Assembly: GCA_004357015.1 (NCBI GenBank)
Contig: SMXE01000238.1
Coordinates: 1 to 9,305 of the forward strand
Direction: 5' to 3'
DNA from: Caldithrix sp.
Lineage (GTDB): Bacteria; Zhuqueibacterota; Zhuqueibacteria; Oceanimicrobiales; Oceanimicrobiaceae
Length of the DNA stretch: 9,305 nt
Shown one piece after another: positions 6,598 to 9,305 of the stretch. The translations under genes were made by a program, and so were the position numbers. The notes below the pieces were generated by a model. It was not told the origin of the DNA. It did not search any database and saw nothing but the letters and a program-made list of their open reading frames with translations. Every line of letters begins with the position of its first letter. Position 1 is the stretch's first letter.

Positions 6598-7560
6598 TCA
6601 GGCTTGTCGTGAAAAGTAATCCATCAATTGTCCGTTTTGCTTCTCACCGGTATTCACCACCATGCTGCCGATCAAACCGTAAAAAACGAATTGGAACCCC
6701 GACGCGAGCAGCAGAAAGGCAACCGAAATCAGCACGTTTACGTCAGCAAGGTCGTAGGCCCCTGTCGCCACGAGAAAGCCGCTGGCCAACAACGCTAGAG
6801 CGCCGACCGCATTAAAAGCCAACCCCAGCATGCCAAAAAAGTGCACGGGTTTCGTCAGGTACTTGATGAACAAATTCAGTGTCGTCAAATCCATAATCAC
6901 GCGAAAGGTACGAGTGAGATTGTACTTCGACTTGCCAAACTGCCGGGGGTGATGCTTCACCACCATCTCCGCGATGCGTGCGCCTTCGATTCGCGCCAGC
7001 GCCGGAATAAAACGGTGCATCTCGCCGTACAAACGGATTCTGTGAATAATCTCTGCGCGGTAGACTTTCAATGAGCAGCCCGTGTCGTGCAGACGCACAC
7101 CGGTAAAAAAACCTATCATGCGATTGGCGATTCTCGAAGGCACCTTTCTGATCAGCATCTTGTCTTTTCTGTTCTTGCGCCATCCGGCAACGATGTCAAA
7201 GCCCTCATTGAGCTTTCTGACCATCGCCGGAATATCCTGCGGATCGTTTTGCAGATCACCGTCCATAGAAACAACAATGGCGCCGCGGGCGCGCTCAAAA
7301 CCGGCTGCCATGGCTGCGGACTGGCCAAAGTTGCACCTGAACTTCACCACTTTCAGACGCTTGTCCTTCTGATGAAGCCGTTTCAGCACGGAGTACGTCA
7401 TGTCAGTGCTGCCGTCGTCAACCATAATGATTTCGTAGGGCTCGCCCATGCTCTGCAGCACTTCAGAGATGCGGTCGTACAATATCCCGACATTCTCTTC
7501 CTCATTCATCACCGGCACAACCACAGAATAAGTCACTTTTTCATGCTTCGGTTGCATCAT
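6598..7560 (-). CDS. DPM1/ArnC-like family 2 glycosyltransferase with two C-terminal membrane segments
   Basis: 320 residues from ATG at 7560, which has GAGG 6 nt upstream. A TTG at 7572, two bases after the previous stop and 5 nt after AGGAG, is a credible alternative that adds four residues. All expected motifs are present: VVPVMNEEE (14-22), MVDDGSTD (46-53), FGQSAAMAAGF (78-88), MDGDLQNDP (99-107, the DxD), HDTGCSLKVYR (158-168) and the basic RQFGKSKY (206-213). Membrane segments are at about 239-264 and 275-301. This architecture is that of enzymes transferring a sugar from a nucleotide donor to undecaprenyl or other polyprenyl phosphate on the cytoplasmic side of the inner membrane. It likely makes a lipid-phosphate sugar used by the GT-C protein at 1-1498. 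It is a clear paralogue of the next gene, which has lost the DxD. The donor sugar cannot be deduced. Confidence 0.94.
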   Translation of the reverse strand: MMQPKHEKVTYSVVVPVMNEEENVGILYDRISEVLQSMGEPYEIIMVDDGSTDMTYSVLKRLHQKDKRLKVVKFRCNFGQSAAMAAGFERARGAIVVSMDGDLQNDPQDIPAMVRKLNEGFDIVAGWRKNRKDKMLIRKVPSRIANRMIGFFTGVRLHDTGCSLKVYRAEIIHRIRLYGEMHRFIPALARIEGARIAEMVVKHHPRQFGKSKYNLTRTFRVIMDLTTLNLFIKYLTKPVHFFGMLGLAFNAVGALALLASGFLVATGAYDLADVNVLISVAFLLLASGFQFVFYGLIGSMVVNTGEKQNGQLMDYFSRQA

Positions 7561-7566
7561 GTCAAG

Positions 7567-7570
7567 CCTC
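7567..7570 (-). promoter_or_regulatory. Shine-Dalgarno GAGG for the ATG start of the DPM1-like GT2
   Basis: GAGG (7570-7567 on the minus strand) lies 6 nt before ATG 7560. A second site, AGGAG (7582-7578), overlaps the stop region of the upstream gene and would serve TTG 7572. The two starts differ by only four codons. Confidence 0.45.
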
Positions 7571-7574
7571 AACC

Positions 7575-8189
7575 TTACTCCTGAATGGTTGCAGGTATTT
7601 GTTGATTCTCAGCGCTCTCAGCGAACTCTACGGTTAATACCACTTGCCTTCTTTTCTTGAAAAATCTTATCGCCGCGAACACCGGCACAAAAACCACGAC
7701 TTCCCACAGCACCGCCAGCAGATTGTGCAGGCTCATCAGATTCTGAAAAAATTGTGCGCTGGCACCCGGTTTCTTGATAGCCAGAAAAATAGGCGTTTGT
7801 GCTACTACGTAGCTGTCAGACAGCGGCCAAAACATCGGCACGCCGTACGGGAAATGGCTGTCGATTGAAAAATAGTCCAACGCCACGTGTGAAAAATAGA
7901 CGCAAAAAAAGAGCAAAAAGAATTGTAGAAAACGCTCCTTTTTCCACCAGCAATAAACTGTGGCGGTGATGAACCCCACCACTATTGCCGCGCCGAGACT
8001 GTGGCTCAGATAATGTCGATGGAAACGGCCGGGCTCACCCATCAGAAAGCCCGGCAAAAAGTCGATATCGGGCAAACAGGCCAACACAGCGAACAACAAC
8101 AGCATCTTCCAGCCCGTGCGGCTGTTGGCTACCGGCGATGTTTCGTACAGAGCGCCGGCCAATAATGAATGTGCAATAGGCAACGGCAT
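7575..8189 (-). CDS. Membrane-bound metal-dependent hydrolase, YdjM/DUF457-like
   Basis: 204 residues from ATG at 8189, three bases after the AsnB stop. Conserved metal-ligand candidates occur in the order expected for the YdjM/DUF457 membrane hydrolase family: His7 (PIAHSLLAGAL), Asp41 and Asp43 (LPDIDFLPG, 39-47), His57, His59 and His63 (HRHYLSHSLGAA, 57-68), and His101 with Asp105 (FSHVALDYFS, 99-108). PYGVPMFWPLS (114-124) is also typical. Hydrophobic segments at about 29-38, 65-81, 87-103 and 157-176 suggest an integral inner-membrane protein, with a short polar tail. The family is predicted to be zinc-dependent, and distant relatives include phospholipase C-like folds; natural substrates are largely unknown. 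Its place between AsnB and glycosyltransferases suggests a role in processing a lipid-linked or envelope component, but this rests only on context. Confidence 0.88.
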   Translation of the reverse strand: MPLPIAHSLLAGALYETSPVANSRTGWKMLLLFAVLACLPDIDFLPGFLMGEPGRFHRHYLSHSLGAAIVVGFITATVYCWWKKERFLQFFLLFFCVYFSHVALDYFSIDSHFPYGVPMFWPLSDSYVVAQTPIFLAIKKPGASAQFFQNLMSLHNLLAVLWEVVVFVPVFAAIRFFKKRRQVVLTVEFAESAENQQIPATIQE

Positions 8190-8192
8190 TTA

Positions 8193-9305
8193 TTATGCGT
8201 CCAGATTCTTTTGCATCCAGAGCTCCAGCACCAGCAAAGCGTACAGCCGGTGCGAGTAATCTTTTTTCTTCGACAGATGCAAGTCCAGCATTTGCCGCAC
8301 GACTTCCGGCTTAAAGAAATTGCGTCGTTTCAACGCATCTTCCGAAAGCACGTCGTTGATCAACTCCTTGAACGTCGTGGTGTTTCGCATCCAGTTTTTC
8401 ATGGGCACGTTGTGTCCCATCTTGTCCTTGCGAAAAACGATTTCATCAGGCAACACGCCTTCCAGCGCTTTCTTTTGAATCCATTTCACCTGCGACCCTT
8501 TGATTTTCAAGTCTGAAGGGATGGTCGCAGAAAACTCGATGAGCCGGTAATCGTGCAGCGGAAAGCGCGCCTCGATGCCCCACGCGCGGGTCAGCCGTAA
8601 ACGGTCGACATGGAAGCGCACCAGCGTTTGATAGTCGCCGTAAAGGCTGCGGCTCAGCAGGTCCGGGCCATCGGCGTCTTCGTAAAGTCCCGTGATATCT
8701 TTATAAGAATTCAATTCGCCAAACTCCGCAACCATGTCGCTGTTGCAAAAGCCGGCAAGCTCTTCATCATGATAATAAATGCGCCAGCGATTGCTCAGCA
8801 GCTCCGCCGGAAACTCGTAACTGTAGGCAAAACGTCTGGCTTTCACACGCAGGCTCTTTTTCTCCTCTGAATCCGGCAAGAGCGAGGCAGCCTTGGTAAT
8901 TCCCCAGCGCAGCGGCGCCGGAATGAGGTCAAACTTTGCCGCTATCTGATCGGCCACGTACACCGGGTGCCCGCCGTACAGCTCGTCGCCGCCGTCACCC
9001 GTGAGGATGTATTTGACTTTGCCCTGCGCGGCCCGGCCAAGGATAAACGAACCCAGCTCCACGCCGATGTCACACAGCGGCTCCTCCATCCACTCTGCCA
9101 TCTTGATGAGATTGGGCAATTCGTCGGCAGTGAATTCGAGCTCGTTGTGCTGCGTGTTGTAGTGCTTCGCCATCACGCGGGCAAAATGGGATTCATCCAC
9201 GTACTTGTCGTCGCAGCGGAAAGAAAACGTATGCACCGGACGGTCGGTCATTTCACTCAGAAGCCCTACCACCGAGCTCGAGTCCATGCCGCCGCTCAGG
9301 AATGC
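8193..9305 (-). CDS. asnB: Glutamine-dependent asparagine synthase/amidotransferase, C-terminal part (5' end outside window)
   Basis: 370 residues are visible and the frame is open to the window edge. The ATG at 9287 is internal, within the ATP-binding signature, so it is not the true start. The PP-loop SGGMDSS is at visible residues 4-10 and the second ATP/aspartate signature TGDGGDELYGG at 102-112. GIEARFPLHDYRLIEF (243-258) and the LPDEIVFRKDKMGHNVP stretch (285-301) are standard landmarks of the synthetase domain. The N-terminal glutaminase (class II, Cys-nucleophile) domain should lie just outside; family members are usually above 600 residues. The reaction is ATP-dependent transfer of ammonia from glutamine to a carboxylate, forming asparagine in the classic enzyme. 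AsnB homologues are common in exopolysaccharide and O-antigen loci, where they are thought to amidate sugar acids or other acceptors, so true asparagine synthesis is not assured. The symbol reflects the family only. Confidence 0.93.
   Translation of the reverse strand, partial: AFLSGGMDSSSVVGLLSEMTDRPVHTFSFRCDDKYVDESHFARVMAKHYNTQHNELEFTADELPNLIKMAEWMEEPLCDIGVELGSFILGRAAQGKVKYILTGDGGDELYGGHPVYVADQIAAKFDLIPAPLRWGITKAASLLPDSEEKKSLRVKARRFAYSYEFPAELLSNRWRIYYHDEELAGFCNSDMVAEFGELNSYKDITGLYEDADGPDLLSRSLYGDYQTLVRFHVDRLRLTRAWGIEARFPLHDYRLIEFSATIPSDLKIKGSQVKWIQKKALEGVLPDEIVFRKDKMGHNVPMKNWMRNTTTFKELINDVLSEDALKRRNFFKPEVVRQMLDLHLSKKKDYSHRLYALLVLELWMQKNLDA

Noticed and set aside
8193..9287. Start of the asparagine synthase at the ATG 9287
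   Set aside because: This Met lies inside the SGGMDSS PP-loop and the frame continues upstream to the window edge, so the true start is outside the window.

Overview
The window is a stretch of a bacterial cell-surface glycan (exopolysaccharide, O-antigen or glycoprotein glycan) gene cluster. All nine genes are on the minus strand, so transcription runs from the right end to the left end. G+C looks moderate (about half, by eye). Genes are tightly packed (most gaps are 2 to 21 bp, and two junctions overlap), start codons include TTG and GTG, and there are no RNA genes, insertion sequences or CRISPR arrays. This fits an environmental Gram-negative-type bacterium, but nothing here fixes the phylum. 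The operon continues past both window edges: the first gene lacks its 5' end and the last gene lacks its 3' end.

In transcription order: (1) the C-terminal synthetase part of an AsnB-like glutamine-dependent asparagine synthase/amidotransferase (9305-8193); (2) a small YdjM/DUF457-type membrane-bound metal-dependent hydrolase (8189-7575); (3) a DPM1/ArnC-like family 2 glycosyltransferase with two C-terminal membrane segments and all expected motifs (7560-6598); (4) a paralogue of gene 3 that keeps the fold landmarks and membrane tail but has lost the DxD metal-binding motif (6576-5575); (5) an 84-bp gap holding an imperfect inverted repeat of CACAAAG type; (6) a further membrane-anchored GT2 (5490-4504); (7) a GT-B-fold family 4 glycosyltransferase overlapping it (about 4550-3456); (8) an extended-SDR NAD-dependent sugar epimerase/dehydratase (3459-2446, TTG start with a strong Shine-Dalgarno); (9) a GT2 with DTD motif and a hydrophobic C-terminus (2436-1510); and (10) a polytopic GT-C (GT39/PMT_2-like) transferase that starts with GTG at 1498 and runs off the left edge. 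Items 1-4 and 6-10 are the nine genes.

Taken together the set reads as a polyprenyl-phosphate glycan pathway. The epimerase would make a nucleotide sugar. The membrane-anchored GT2 enzymes would load sugars on polyprenyl phosphate. Soluble GT4 and GT2 enzymes would extend the glycan on the cytoplasmic face. The GT-C protein would transfer a lipid-linked sugar on the outer face. The AsnB homologue may amidate a sugar acid or another substrate. This pathway is inferred from family membership and synteny; no substrate can be read from the sequence.

The most unusual points are the DxD-less GT2 paralogue beside its intact sister, the inverted repeat between two glycosyltransferase genes, and an A8 run at a GT2/GT4 gene overlap where slippage could fuse two enzymes.
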